Shown: piece after piece, positions 35,290-43,152 of the stretch
How positions within the stretch are numbered: position 1 is the first letter of the stretch
Layout: every line of letters starts with the position of its first letter
Assembly: GCA_046347155.1 (NCBI GenBank)
Contig: JAXMGT010000001.1
Coordinates: 1,488,001 to 1,552,000, forward strand
Source: RPQJ01 sp046347155
GTDB taxonomy: Bacteria; Pseudomonadota; Gammaproteobacteria; Steroidobacterales; Steroidobacteraceae
DNA: 64,000 nucleotides
Direction of reading: 5' to 3'
Position numbers and translations under genes: made by a program
The notes under the pieces: model-generated
The model's database searches: none
What the model saw: only the letters and a program-made list of their open reading frames with translations
Told to the model about the DNA's origin: nothing

Positions 35290-36385
35290 ATGGAAACGAA
35301 CCCGATCCGACGCTCGCTCGAGGACCTCACGCAGCGCTGCACGGCGCTCAGGGGGTTTCTTTGACTACGAGGGCCGCAGCGAACGCCTGGCCGAGGTCCT
35401 GAGGGAACTCGAGGATCCGGGCGTCTGGCAGCAGCCCGAGCGCGCGCAGGAACTCGGGCGGGAGCGCACGAAGCTCGAGGCCGTGGTCGGTACGCTCGAC
35501 CGGCTGCAGTCCGGCATCAGCGACGCGACGGAGCTCCTCGAACTCGCCGAGGCTGAATCGGACGAGGGTACGGCGCGCTCGGTCGAGGCGGACGCGGCTC
35601 GCCTCGAGCGCGACATCGCCAAGCTCGAATTCCAGCGGATGTTCCCGGGCGAAATGGACCCGCACAACTGCTTCCTGGACATCCAGGCGGGCGCGGGTGG
35701 CACCGAGGCCCAGGACTGGGCGCAGATGCTCATGCGCATGTACCTGCGCTGGGCCGACCAGAAGGGCTACACGGTCGAGGTCACCGACGTCGGTGACGGC
35801 GAAGTCGCCGGCATCAAGAGCTGCTCGATGCGCATCGAAGGCGAGTACGCCTACGGGTGGCTCCGGACCGAGACGGGCGTGCACCGGCTGGTGCGCAAGT
35901 CGCCGTTCGATTCGAACGCGCGGCGCCACACCTCGTTTGCGTCCGTGTTCGTCTCGCCCGAAGTGGACGACGACATCAACATCGAGATCAACCCGGCCGA
36001 CCTCGAGATGGACGTCTACCGCTCGAGCGGCGCCGGCGGCCAGCACGTGAACAAGACCGAATCGGCCGTGCGCATCCGCCACCTGCCGTCGGGGATCGTC
36101 GTCGCGTGCCAGAGCGAGCGCAGCCAGCACAAGAACCGCTCGACCGCGATGAAGATGCTGAAGGCGAAGCTCTACGAGCTCGAGGTGAACAAGCGCAACG
36201 CGGCGGCCAAGGTGCTCGAGGACTCGAAGTCGGACGTGAGCTGGGGCCACCAGATCCGCTCCTACGTGCTCGACCAGTCGCGGATCAAGGACCTGCGTAC
36301 CGGCGTCGAGATCGGCAACACGACGGCGGTGCTCGACGGCGACCTCGATCCCTTCCTCGAGGCGAGCCTGAAGCAGGGGCTGTAG
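35290..36385 (+). CDS. prfB: Peptide chain release factor 2 (programmed +1 frameshift)
   Basis: Recognises UGA and UAA stop codons and releases the finished protein. The reading frame opens at METNPIRRSLED, reaches an in-frame TGA after codon 24, and continues in the +1 frame from GAC at 35363, giving 364 residues in all (E. coli 365). The body has the RF2 selectivity tripeptide SPF in VRKSPFDSNARRH and the catalytic SSGAGGQHVNKTES. The interruption is the normal autoregulatory device, not a mutation. lysS follows, as in E. coli. Confidence 0.97.
35350..35365 (+). promoter_or_regulatory. RF2 +1 frameshift signal
   Basis: AGGGGG TTT CTT TGA C: an internal Shine-Dalgarno-like AGGGGG, three bases, the slippery CTT codon and the TGA stop followed by C. 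The arrangement matches the E. coli prfB site except for TTT in place of TAT. Low RF2 slows reading of TGA and lets the ribosome slip forward one base. Confidence 0.95.
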
Positions 36386-36434
36386 GTACGGCGTGACGAC
36401 GGTGCGGCCCCGGGTGGGCCGGGAGACGGGTGGA

Positions 36435-37955
36435 ATGGCGGACGAGAAGCACAGCGGCACGACGGACCCTGCCCCGGAAGCGGAGGTCAACCACCTGGTC
36501 GCCGAGCGTCGCGCGAAGCTCGCGCGGCTGCGCGAGCGCGGCGTCGCGTTCCCGAACGACTTCCGCCGCGACTCGACGGCCGAGGAACTTCACGTCGGCT
36601 ACGGCGGCCACCCGGCCGAGTGGTTCGACGCGCACCCGGTGCGCGTGTCGGTCGCCGGCCGGATGATGTTCAAGCGCGTGATGGGCAAGGCGAGCTTCGC
36701 GCAGGTGAAGGACCGCAGCGGGATGATCCAGCTGTTCCTGCAGCGCGACGCGCTCGGCGAGGCGTACGAGGAATTCAAGGGCTGGGACGTCGGCGACATC
36801 GTGGGCGGCGAGGGGACGCTGTTCAGGACGAAGACGGGCGAGCTCTCGGTGCGCCTGGACTCGGTGCGCCTGCTCGTGAAGTCGCTCCGGCCGCTGCCCG
36901 ACAAGTGGCACGGCCTCGCGGACGTCGAGAGCCGCTACCGGCAGCGCTACGTGGACCTGATCGTGAACGACGACAGCCGCCGCGTGTTCCAGGCGCGCAA
37001 CCGCATCGTGCAGTTCCTGCGCAGCTACCTCGAGGCGCTCGACTTCATGGAAGTCGAGACGCCGATGATGCAGGTGATCCCGGGCGGCGCCGTCGCGAAG
37101 CCGTTCGTCACGCACCACAACGCGCTCGGCGTCGACATGTACCTGCGGATCGCACCGGAGCTGTATCTCAAGCGGCTCGTCGTCGGCGGTTTCGAGCGGG
37201 TCTACGAGTTGAACCGGAACTTCCGGAACGAGGGGCTCTCGACCCGGCACAACCCCGAGTTCACGATGCTCGAGCTCTACCAGGCCTACGCGGACTACCG
37301 GGACCTGATGGACATGGTCGAGCGCATCTTCCAGGGCGTCGCGGACACCGTCTGCGGCACCCGGCAGGTGTCCTACCAGGGCGAGACGTTCGATTTCTCG
37401 GCACCGTTCCGCCGGGTGACCGTCGAGGAACTGGTGCTCGCGCACGTCGAGGGCTTCGACCGCGCGCGGATCCGCGACGTCGCGTACCTGCGCGAGGTCT
37501 GTGCGCGGCTCGGCGTCGCCGTCAACGCCGCGGACGGCGCCGGCAAGCTGCTCACGGAACTCTTCGAGAAGTCGGCCGAGCACACGTTGCGTCAGCCGAC
37601 GTTCGTCTACGCCTATCCGGCCGAGGTGTCGCCGCTCGCGCGCCGCAACGACGCGGACCCGTTCATCACGGACCGCTTCGAATTCTTCGTCGGCGGTCGG
37701 GAACTCGCGAACGGATTCTCCGAGCTGAACGACGCCGACGACCAGGCGGCGCGATTCCGGGAGCAGGCGGCGCGCAAGACCTCGGGCGACGAGGAGGCGA
37801 TGTTCTACGACGCCGACTACGTCTGCGCGCTCGAGTACGGCTTGCCGCCGACGGCCGGCCTCGGCATCGGCGTGGACCGGATGGTGATGCTCTACACGGA
37901 CCAGCCGTCGATCCGCGACGTGCTGTTGTTCCCGCACATGCGGCCCGAGGCCTAG
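36435..37955 (+). CDS. lysS: Lysyl-tRNA synthetase, class II
   Basis: Charges tRNA(Lys). The 506 residues have an N-terminal OB anticodon-binding domain (VSVAGRMMFKRVMGKASFAQ) and a class II catalytic core with motif 2 FRNEGLSTRHNPEFTMLE and motif 3 GLGIGVDRMVML. I chose the ATG giving MADEKHSGTT; a GTG 14 codons upstream is open. Its TAG stop shares bases with the stop of convergent ygfZ. Confidence 0.96.
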   Translation: MADEKHSGTTDPAPEAEVNHLVAERRAKLARLRERGVAFPNDFRRDSTAEELHVGYGGHPAEWFDAHPVRVSVAGRMMFKRVMGKASFAQVKDRSGMIQLFLQRDALGEAYEEFKGWDVGDIVGGEGTLFRTKTGELSVRLDSVRLLVKSLRPLPDKWHGLADVESRYRQRYVDLIVNDDSRRVFQARNRIVQFLRSYLEALDFMEVETPMMQVIPGGAVAKPFVTHHNALGVDMYLRIAPELYLKRLVVGGFERVYELNRNFRNEGLSTRHNPEFTMLELYQAYADYRDLMDMVERIFQGVADTVCGTRQVSYQGETFDFSAPFRRVTVEELVLAHVEGFDRARIRDVAYLREVCARLGVAVNAADGAGKLLTELFEKSAEHTLRQPTFVYAYPAEVSPLARRNDADPFITDRFEFFVGGRELANGFSELNDADDQAARFREQAARKTSGDEEAMFYDADYVCALEYGLPPTAGLGIGVDRMVMLYTDQPSIRDVLLFPHMRPEA

Positions 37956-38764
37956 GCGGGAGCGATCCCCGGCAGCGGCAGGCGCTCGATCGTCCGGCCG
38001 TCGGCCAGCCGCAGCGGCTGGTCCGCCGCCTCGAGGCTCACGACCGCGAGCAGTTCGACCGCGCCATCGATGCGCGCGGAGGTGAGCACGTCGCCGACCT
38101 TCTGGTCGCCGGCGAGCACGCCGCTCATCGGCGCGGGCAGGCCGTCACCCGGCGAGCGGTAGCGCAGCGTCCGGCGCTTGATCCGTCCGAGGTGCTGGGT
38201 GCGCGCGACGATCTCCTGCCCGGTGTAGCAGCCCTTCTGGAAGCTGATCCCGTCGAGCAGGTCGAGATTCAGCATCTGGGCCACGAACTGGCCCGAGGTC
38301 GCCGCCGTGACCTGCGGCTGTCCCGCGGCCACGTCCTCGGCCACCCAACGGGCGCCTTCGAGGTCGTCGTCGCCGTGCGCGATGGCGTCACCGGTCGTGA
38401 GGGCCACCCGCCGTCCCGGGTCGTACTGGAACACGACGGCGCCCGCGGGCGCCGCCTCGCCGGCCTCGAGCCGGACGAGCGGGCGCTCGTCCACGGAGAC
38501 CATGACTTTCGCCCGCAGCACGTAGCGGCACAGGTGGGTCGCGGCCGCGTCGGCCAGGTCCCGCGGCAGCAGGCCGAAGATCGAGTCGCCGGCCTCGCGC
38601 AGCCGCAGCAGCGCGATCACCCGGCCCTGGGGCGTATTGACCGCCGCCAACTGCGTGCGGCCGTCCGCGAGCAGCCGTACGTCGTTCGTCACCTGCCCCT
38701 GCAGGAACGTCACGGCATCGGGCCCGGCGAGGCGCAGGACGGCGAGGAAGGGCAGCGGGGTCAT
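37952..38764 (-). CDS. ygfZ: Folate-binding protein YgfZ
   Basis: Tetrahydrofolate-dependent helper for iron-sulfur proteins, related to GcvT. The 270 residues contain LQGQVTNDVRLL near the N-terminus, VNTPQGRVIALLRL and the family hallmark FQKGCYTGQEIVARTQHLG with its conserved Cys. The ATG at MTPLPFLAVL is preferred to a TTG two codons earlier. It diverges from the succinate dehydrogenase cluster; YgfZ supports assembly of Fe-S enzymes such as SdhB, so the proximity is sensible. Convergent with lysS, overlapping at CTAG. Confidence 0.92.
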   Translation of the reverse strand: MTPLPFLAVLRLAGPDAVTFLQGQVTNDVRLLADGRTQLAAVNTPQGRVIALLRLREAGDSIFGLLPRDLADAAATHLCRYVLRAKVMVSVDERPLVRLEAGEAAPAGAVVFQYDPGRRVALTTGDAIAHGDDDLEGARWVAEDVAAGQPQVTAATSGQFVAQMLNLDLLDGISFQKGCYTGQEIVARTQHLGRIKRRTLRYRSPGDGLPAPMSGVLAGDQKVGDVLTSARIDGAVELLAVVSLEAADQPLRLADGRTIERLPLPGIAPA

Positions 38765-38832
38765 GGGCAAAATTTGCCTTTGTTTTCAAAGTGGTGAAGC
38801 AGCGCCCATTCTGGCAGACTTGTGGGCTCGAC

Positions 38833-39000
38833 ATGAATGCGCCGCAAGCAGAATCCCCCCTCCCTCCGTCGCCCCCCGACGCCCCGGTGAGCCCGACCCC
38901 CGATCCGGTGGTCCCGCCCCGGGAAATCGGCGGCCGCGCGGGCCCGGAGCCCACGCGCTACGGCGACTGGGAGAAGGCCGGGCGCTGCATCGATTTCTAG
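38833..39000 (+). CDS. SdhAF4-like (DUF1674) succinate dehydrogenase assembly factor
   Basis: A 55-residue protein whose C-terminus, EIGGRAGPEPTRYGDWEKAG then RCIDF, is the DUF1674 signature. In mitochondria SdhAF4 binds flavinated SdhA during complex II assembly; a similar role here is inferred from the motif and from its position 23 nt before sdhC. The N-terminal half is a Pro/Ala-rich, poorly conserved stretch. The open frame extends 14 codons upstream to a GTG, but the ATG is preferred. Genes this small are easily missed. Confidence 0.85.
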   Translation: MNAPQAESPLPPSPPDAPVSPTPDPVVPPREIGGRAGPEPTRYGDWEKAGRCIDF

Positions 39001-39023
39001 CGGCCGGTCCCAAGGAGACGAGC

Positions 39024-39419
39024 ATGGCCCAGCCCGAACGGCCGTTGTCACCGTTCATGAACTACCGGTGGCAGTACACGAACACGCTGTCCATCCTGCA
39101 CCGCATCACCGGCGTGCTGCTCGCCGGCGGGTTCCTTCTGCTCGTCTGGTGGCTCGCCGCCGCTGCGGCAGGACCGGAGGCTTACGCGCAGGTGCTCGTC
39201 TGCCTCGGTTCGCTGCCGGGCCGGCTGGTGCTCTTCGGGGCCCTGGCGTCGTTCTGTTATCACCTGCTGAACGGAATCCGGCACCTGTTCTTCGACGCCG
39301 GGATCGGGTTCGAGAAGGCCACGGCCCGCGCCAGCGCCCGCGCGGTTGCGATCGGCGCGGTGCTGCTCGCGGGCGTCGCCTGGTTCGCGCTCGCCCGGGC
39401 GCTCGGGGGTGGCGCATGA
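39024..39419 (+). CDS. sdhC: Succinate dehydrogenase cytochrome b556 subunit
   Basis: Membrane anchor of complex II, contributing to the heme b and ubiquinone sites. The 131 residues begin with the typical RPLSPFMNYRWQYTNTLSIL and RITGVLLAGGFLLL, have three membrane spans, and carry a likely heme-ligand His in YHLLNGIRHLFFDAG. An AAGGAG ribosome-binding site precedes the ATG. sdhD overlaps its end by four bases. Confidence 0.94.
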   Translation: MAQPERPLSPFMNYRWQYTNTLSILHRITGVLLAGGFLLLVWWLAAAAAGPEAYAQVLVCLGSLPGRLVLFGALASFCYHLLNGIRHLFFDAGIGFEKATARASARAVAIGAVLLAGVAWFALARALGGGA

Positions 39420-39802
39420 GCCTCCGCAGTCCCCTGGGCCGGGTGCTCGGCACCGGCTCCGCGAAGAGCGGCGCCTCGCACTGGTACGCGCAGCGTGTCT
39501 CGGCCGTCGCGCTCGCGGCGCTCGGGCTGTGGTTCCTCGTCGCGCTCGCCGGCCTCGGCGGCGTCTCGTACGAAGTCGTGACGGCCTGGGTGCACCGGCC
39601 GTCGGTCACCGTGCCGATGCTGCTCCTCGTCGTGGTCGCCGGCTGGCATGCGGTGCTCGGCCTCCAGGTCGTCGTCGAGGACTACGTTGCTGCGCGCGGC
39701 GTGCGCACGGTCGTGCTCGTGGCGGTCAAGTTCGTCTTTGCGGTCGCCGCGCTCAGCGCCGTCGTGGCCGTCCTGCGCATCGGATTCGGAGTCGCGTCAT
39801 GA
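39416..39802 (+). CDS. sdhD: Succinate dehydrogenase membrane anchor subunit
   Basis: Second membrane anchor of complex II. The 128 residues have three predicted spans and the conserved SGASHWYAQRVSAVALA at the N-terminal side, plus GWHAVLGLQVVVEDYV with a His and Asp that match the heme and quinone region of the family. It is embedded between sdhC and sdhA with four-base overlaps at both ends. Confidence 0.92.
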   Translation: MSLRSPLGRVLGTGSAKSGASHWYAQRVSAVALAALGLWFLVALAGLGGVSYEVVTAWVHRPSVTVPMLLLVVVAGWHAVLGLQVVVEDYVAARGVRTVVLVAVKFVFAVAALSAVVAVLRIGFGVAS

Positions 39803-41583
39803 GCGCCTACACCTTCATCGACCACAGCTACGACGTCGTCGTCGTCGGTGCCGGCGGCGCCGGCCTGCGCGCCACGTTCGGCCTCGCGGAGGCCGGGCTG
39901 TCGACCGCCTGCATCACGAAGGTGTTCCCGACGCGCAGCCACACGGTCGCCGCCCAGGGCGGCATCAGCGCCGCGCTCGGCAACATGGGCGAGGATGACT
40001 GGCGCTTCCACTTCTACGACACCATCAAGGGATCGGACTGGCTCGGCGACCAGGACGCGATCGAGTACATGACGAAGGAGGCGCCGGCGGCGATCCTCGA
40101 GCTCGAGCACTACGGCCTGCCGTTCTCGCGCACCGAGGAGGGCAAGATCTACCAGCGGCCGTTCGGCGGCATGACCACCCACTACGGCCAGGGCATCGCG
40201 CAGCGCACCTGCGCGGCGGCCGACCGCACCGGCCACGCGATGCTGCACACGCTCTACCAGCAGTCGCTGAAGCACGAGGCGCGCTTCTTCATCGAGTTCT
40301 TTGCGATCGACCTGATCATGGAGAACGGCGAGTGCCGCGGCGTCGTCGCGCTCGAGATGGCGACCGGCGCGCTGCACCGCTTCCGTGCCCACCAGGTGAT
40401 CCTCGCGACCGGCGGCTACGGCCGGGCGTATTTCTCGTGCACGTCGGCCCACACCTGCACCGGGGACGGCGGCGGCATGGTGCTGCGCGCCGGGCTGCCG
40501 CTGCAGGACATGGAGTTCGTGCAGTTCCACCCGACCGGCATCTACGGCGCCGGCTGCCTGATCACCGAGGGTTCCCGCGGCGAGGGCGGTTACCTGACCA
40601 ACTCCGCCGGCGAGCGCTTCATGGAGCGCTACGCGCCGAACGCCAAGGACCTCGCCTCGCGCGACGTCGTGAGCCGCTCGATGACGATCGAGATCCGCGA
40701 GGGCCGCGGGGTGGGCCAGCACAAGGACCACATCCACCTGCACCTCGAGCACCTCGGGGCCGCGGTGATCCACGAGCGCCTGCCGGGCATCGCCGAGACC
40801 GCGCGGATCTTCGCCGGCGTGGACGTCACGAAGGAACCGATCCCGGTGCTGCCGACCGTCCACTACAACATGGGCGGAATCCCCTGCAACGTGCACGGCG
40901 AGGTCGTCGCGCTGCGGGACGGCGATCCGGACCGCGTGGTCCCGGGCCTGATGGCCGTGGGCGAGGCGGCCTGCGTGTCGGTGCACGGCGCGAACCGGCT
41001 GGGCTCCAACTCGCTGCTCGACCTTGTCGTGTTCGGCCGCGCGGCTGCGCAGCACTGCGGGCGCACCGTGAAGCCCGGTACGTCGCAGAAGCCGCTGCCG
41101 AAGGACGCCGGCGAGCTCGCGGTGAGCCGACTCGACCGGCTCCGCAATGCGAAGGGCTCGCGCCGCACCGCCGAGATCCGTCTCGACATGCAGCGCGTGA
41201 TGCAGAACCACGCGGCCGTGTTCCGCACCGGCGAGTCGCTGGCCGAGGGCGCGGACAGGCTCGCCCGGGTATTCGACTCGTTCGCCGACGTGCAGGTGAG
41301 CGACCGTTCGCTCGTCTGGAACACCGACCTCGTCGAGACGCTCGAACTCGACAACCTGCTCGGCCAGGCGGTCGCGACGATGCACTCGGCCGGCAACCGC
41401 AAGGAGAGCCGCGGCGCGCACGCCCGCGAGGACTACAAGGACCGCGACGACCGCGAGTGGCTCAAGCACACGCTCGCGTGGGTGGACGCGGCCGGCAAGG
41501 TCAGGATCGACTACCGGCCGGTGCACCTGAACACGCTCACGAACGACGTCGAGCCGATCCCGCCGAAGGCGCGCACGTACTGA
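39799..41583 (+). CDS. sdhA: Succinate dehydrogenase flavoprotein subunit
   Basis: Catalytic subunit oxidising succinate to fumarate. The 594 residues begin with the FAD-binding VVVVGAGGAGLRATFGLAEA, then the His that attaches FAD covalently in TRSHTVAAQGGISAALGN, the substrate-binding FHPTGIYGAG and ITEGSRGEGGYL, and the C-terminal GAHAREDYKDRDDREW. The length is near that of E. coli SdhA (588). Confidence 0.97.
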   Translation: MSAYTFIDHSYDVVVVGAGGAGLRATFGLAEAGLSTACITKVFPTRSHTVAAQGGISAALGNMGEDDWRFHFYDTIKGSDWLGDQDAIEYMTKEAPAAILELEHYGLPFSRTEEGKIYQRPFGGMTTHYGQGIAQRTCAAADRTGHAMLHTLYQQSLKHEARFFIEFFAIDLIMENGECRGVVALEMATGALHRFRAHQVILATGGYGRAYFSCTSAHTCTGDGGGMVLRAGLPLQDMEFVQFHPTGIYGAGCLITEGSRGEGGYLTNSAGERFMERYAPNAKDLASRDVVSRSMTIEIREGRGVGQHKDHIHLHLEHLGAAVIHERLPGIAETARIFAGVDVTKEPIPVLPTVHYNMGGIPCNVHGEVVALRDGDPDRVVPGLMAVGEAACVSVHGANRLGSNSLLDLVVFGRAAAQHCGRTVKPGTSQKPLPKDAGELAVSRLDRLRNAKGSRRTAEIRLDMQRVMQNHAAVFRTGESLAEGADRLARVFDSFADVQVSDRSLVWNTDLVETLELDNLLGQAVATMHSAGNRKESRGAHAREDYKDRDDREWLKHTLAWVDAAGKVRIDYRPVHLNTLTNDVEPIPPKARTY

Positions 41584-41599
41584 CCACGGGTTCAACGCA

Positions 41600-42382
41600 A
41601 TGGCGCAATTCAAGCTTCCCGAGAAATCCCGCGTCCGCCCGGGCCGTAACCACCCGGCGCCGTCCGCCGCGAAGAACGTCCGGACGTTCCGGATCTACCG
41701 CTTCGACCCGGACACCGGCGAGAACCCGCGCGTCGACAGCTACGACGTCGACATGGACGCCTGCGGGCCGATGGTTCTCGACGCGCTGATCAAGATCAAG
41801 AACGAGGTCGACGCGACGCTGACCTTCCGCCGGTCCTGCCGCGAGGGCATCTGCGGCTCCTGCGCGATGAACATCGACGGCGTGAACACGCTCGCCTGCA
41901 CGAAGGCGACGGCCGAGATCCGCGGCGACGTGAAGATCTCGCCGCTGCCGCACATGCCCGTGGTGAAGGACCTCGTCCCCGACCTGACGAACTTCTACGC
42001 GCAGTACGCGTCGGTGAAGCCGTGGCTGCAGACGCGCACGCCGGCCCCGCCGGACCGCGAGCGGCTGCAGTCGAAGGAGGACCAGGAGAAGATCGACCGG
42101 CCGTCGGCCTGCATCCTGTGCGCCTGCTGCTCGACGAGCTGCCCGTCGTACTGGTGGAACGGTGACCGCTACCTCGGGCCTGCGGCGCTGCTCGCGGCCT
42201 ACCGCTGGATCATCGACACCCGCGACGAGGCGACCGGCGAACGGCTCGACGAGCTCGAGGACCCGTTCCGGCTGTACCGCTGCCACACGATCATGAACTG
42301 CACCGAGGCGTGCCCGAAGGACCTGAACCCGGCCCGTGCGATCGCCGAGATCAAGAAGATGATCGTGGAGCGGCAGCACTGA
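41600..42382 (+). CDS. sdhB: Succinate dehydrogenase iron-sulfur subunit
   Basis: Carries electrons from FAD to quinone through three clusters. Ligands are all visible in the 260 residues: the [2Fe-2S] set in SCREGICGSCAMNIDG and its distal Cys, and the [4Fe-4S] and [3Fe-4S] sets in CILCACCSTSCPSYWW and CHTIMNCTEACPKDLNP. An N-terminal extension of about 25 residues precedes the conserved start of the domain. Its stop overlaps the probable CTG start of sdhE. Confidence 0.97.
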   Translation: MAQFKLPEKSRVRPGRNHPAPSAAKNVRTFRIYRFDPDTGENPRVDSYDVDMDACGPMVLDALIKIKNEVDATLTFRRSCREGICGSCAMNIDGVNTLACTKATAEIRGDVKISPLPHMPVVKDLVPDLTNFYAQYASVKPWLQTRTPAPPDRERLQSKEDQEKIDRPSACILCACCSTSCPSYWWNGDRYLGPAALLAAYRWIIDTRDEATGERLDELEDPFRLYRCHTIMNCTEACPKDLNPARAIAEIKKMIVERQH

Positions 42383-42636
42383 GCGCGCCCGGGACAGCGG
42401 CGGATCCGACGCTCTCGCGGCTGCGCTGGCGCTGCCGCCGGGGCATGCGGGAGCTGGACGAACTACTGCTGCGCTACCTCGAGCGGGACCACCCGGCCGC
42501 GTCACCGCGCGAACGCGACGCGTTCGCGCGCTTGCTGGACATGCAGGACCCGGAGATCTTCGGCTATCTTGTCGGGCGTGTAGCCCCCGTGGAGGCGGAC
42601 CTGCGCCATGTCGTCGACCGCATCCGCCGTGCTTAG
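42379..42636 (+). CDS. sdhE: FAD assembly factor SdhE (probable CTG start)
   Basis: Promotes covalent flavinylation of SdhA. The 85 residues contain the family signature RCRRGMRELDELLLRYLE, including the RGxxE motif, and FARLLDMQDPEIFGYL. No ATG, GTG or TTG lies between the sdhB stop and the signature; the only ATG in frame would cut off the start of the motif. The CTG at 42379 overlaps the sdhB stop (CTGA) and has GGAG eight bases upstream, giving the family's usual length (E. coli 88). A GTG at 42310 inside sdhB is the alternative. Confidence 0.9.
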   Translation: MSAPGTAADPTLSRLRWRCRRGMRELDELLLRYLERDHPAASPRERDAFARLLDMQDPEIFGYLVGRVAPVEADLRHVVDRIRRA

Positions 42637-43051
42637 GCTCGAACTGCGCCCCTGGCCGGTCGCGGACCGTGTCGCGGCGGGCCTCGTCGTCGCCGCGGCG
42701 CTCGTGATCGAGGCGGTGGCCGCCCGCACGCCGGACCCGCGTCCGGGGCTCGGCGTACTGGCGCTCGCGCTCCTCGGCGCCTGGCTTTGGTACGGGCGCC
42801 GCAGCACCCGGGGCGTCGCGGCGCTCTCGATCGGGCCCGACGGCCGCCTGCAGACCGAATACCAGGACGGCCGGCAGGTCCCCTCGGACGTCCTCCCGGG
42901 AACCCGGCTGCTCGGGCGCACGGTTGCACTGCGATGGCGGGCCGGCCGGGAGGTCCGGCAGGCGTGGCTCACCCCCTGGGATGCCCCGGACGCCGAGCTC
43001 CGGGAACTGGCCGTGCGGCTCCGGACCACGCCGGTCGCCGCAGGGGCATGA
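42608..43051 (+). CDS. YgfX/CptA-like membrane protein
   Basis: About 147 residues with two adjacent hydrophobic segments (VAAGLVVAAALVIEAVA and LGVLALALLGAWLWYG) followed by a soluble part containing DGRLQTEYQDGRQ. This layout, and the position immediately after sdhE with overlap, match ygfX (cptA), described in E. coli as a toxin-like inner-membrane partner of sdhE/cptB. Sequence conservation in the family is low, so the call leans on context. A GTG at 42629 (eight-base overlap with sdhE) is an equally plausible start. Confidence 0.6.
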   Translation: MSSTASAVLRLELRPWPVADRVAAGLVVAAALVIEAVAARTPDPRPGLGVLALALLGAWLWYGRRSTRGVAALSIGPDGRLQTEYQDGRQVPSDVLPGTRLLGRTVALRWRAGREVRQAWLTPWDAPDAELRELAVRLRTTPVAAGA

Positions 43052-43064
43052 CGGTTTTCCGTCA
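43049..43064. repeat. Inverted repeat at the ygfX end, upstream of rpoE
   Basis: TGACGG TTTT CCGTCA, a perfect six-base inverted repeat with a TTTT loop, begins at the ygfX stop codon and lies 27 bases before the sigma-E-type -35 box. It could be a weak attenuating hairpin or a protein-binding site. Confidence 0.45.
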
Positions 43065-43091
43065 AACGGGGCGCCCGGACCTGCCCATGTC

Positions 43092-43118
43092 GAACTTTCC
43101 CCCCTCGGACGGGTCTAT
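43092..43118 (+). promoter_or_regulatory. Sigma-E-type promoter of rpoE
   Basis: GAACTT (43092-43097), a 16-bp spacer, then TCTAT (43114-43118, GTCTAT with the preceding G). This fits the sigma-E pattern GGAACTT-N16-TCTNA and the spacing of the autoregulated E. coli rpoE promoter. Transcripts would begin near 43125, downstream of the three ATG candidates and upstream of the GTG at 43153. Confidence 0.62.
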
Positions 43119-43152
43119 GCAGGCGCATGAGCCCGAGGCAGCCGGTGCCGGA

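Noticed and set aside
35290..35364. prfB as a broken gene with an early stop
   Set aside because: The stop sits in the exact context of the known RF2 autoregulatory frameshift site, and the rest of the protein is intact.
39682..41613. A 643-codon minus-strand frame opposite sdhA, with similar ones opposite bamA and lepA
   Set aside because: No motifs, codon positions dictated by the sense genes; not coding.
43048..43152. Upstream ATG starts of rpoE as the main start
   Set aside because: They add a low-complexity tail absent from RpoE/AlgU homologues and lie upstream of the predicted transcript start, though they remain possible from an upstream promoter.
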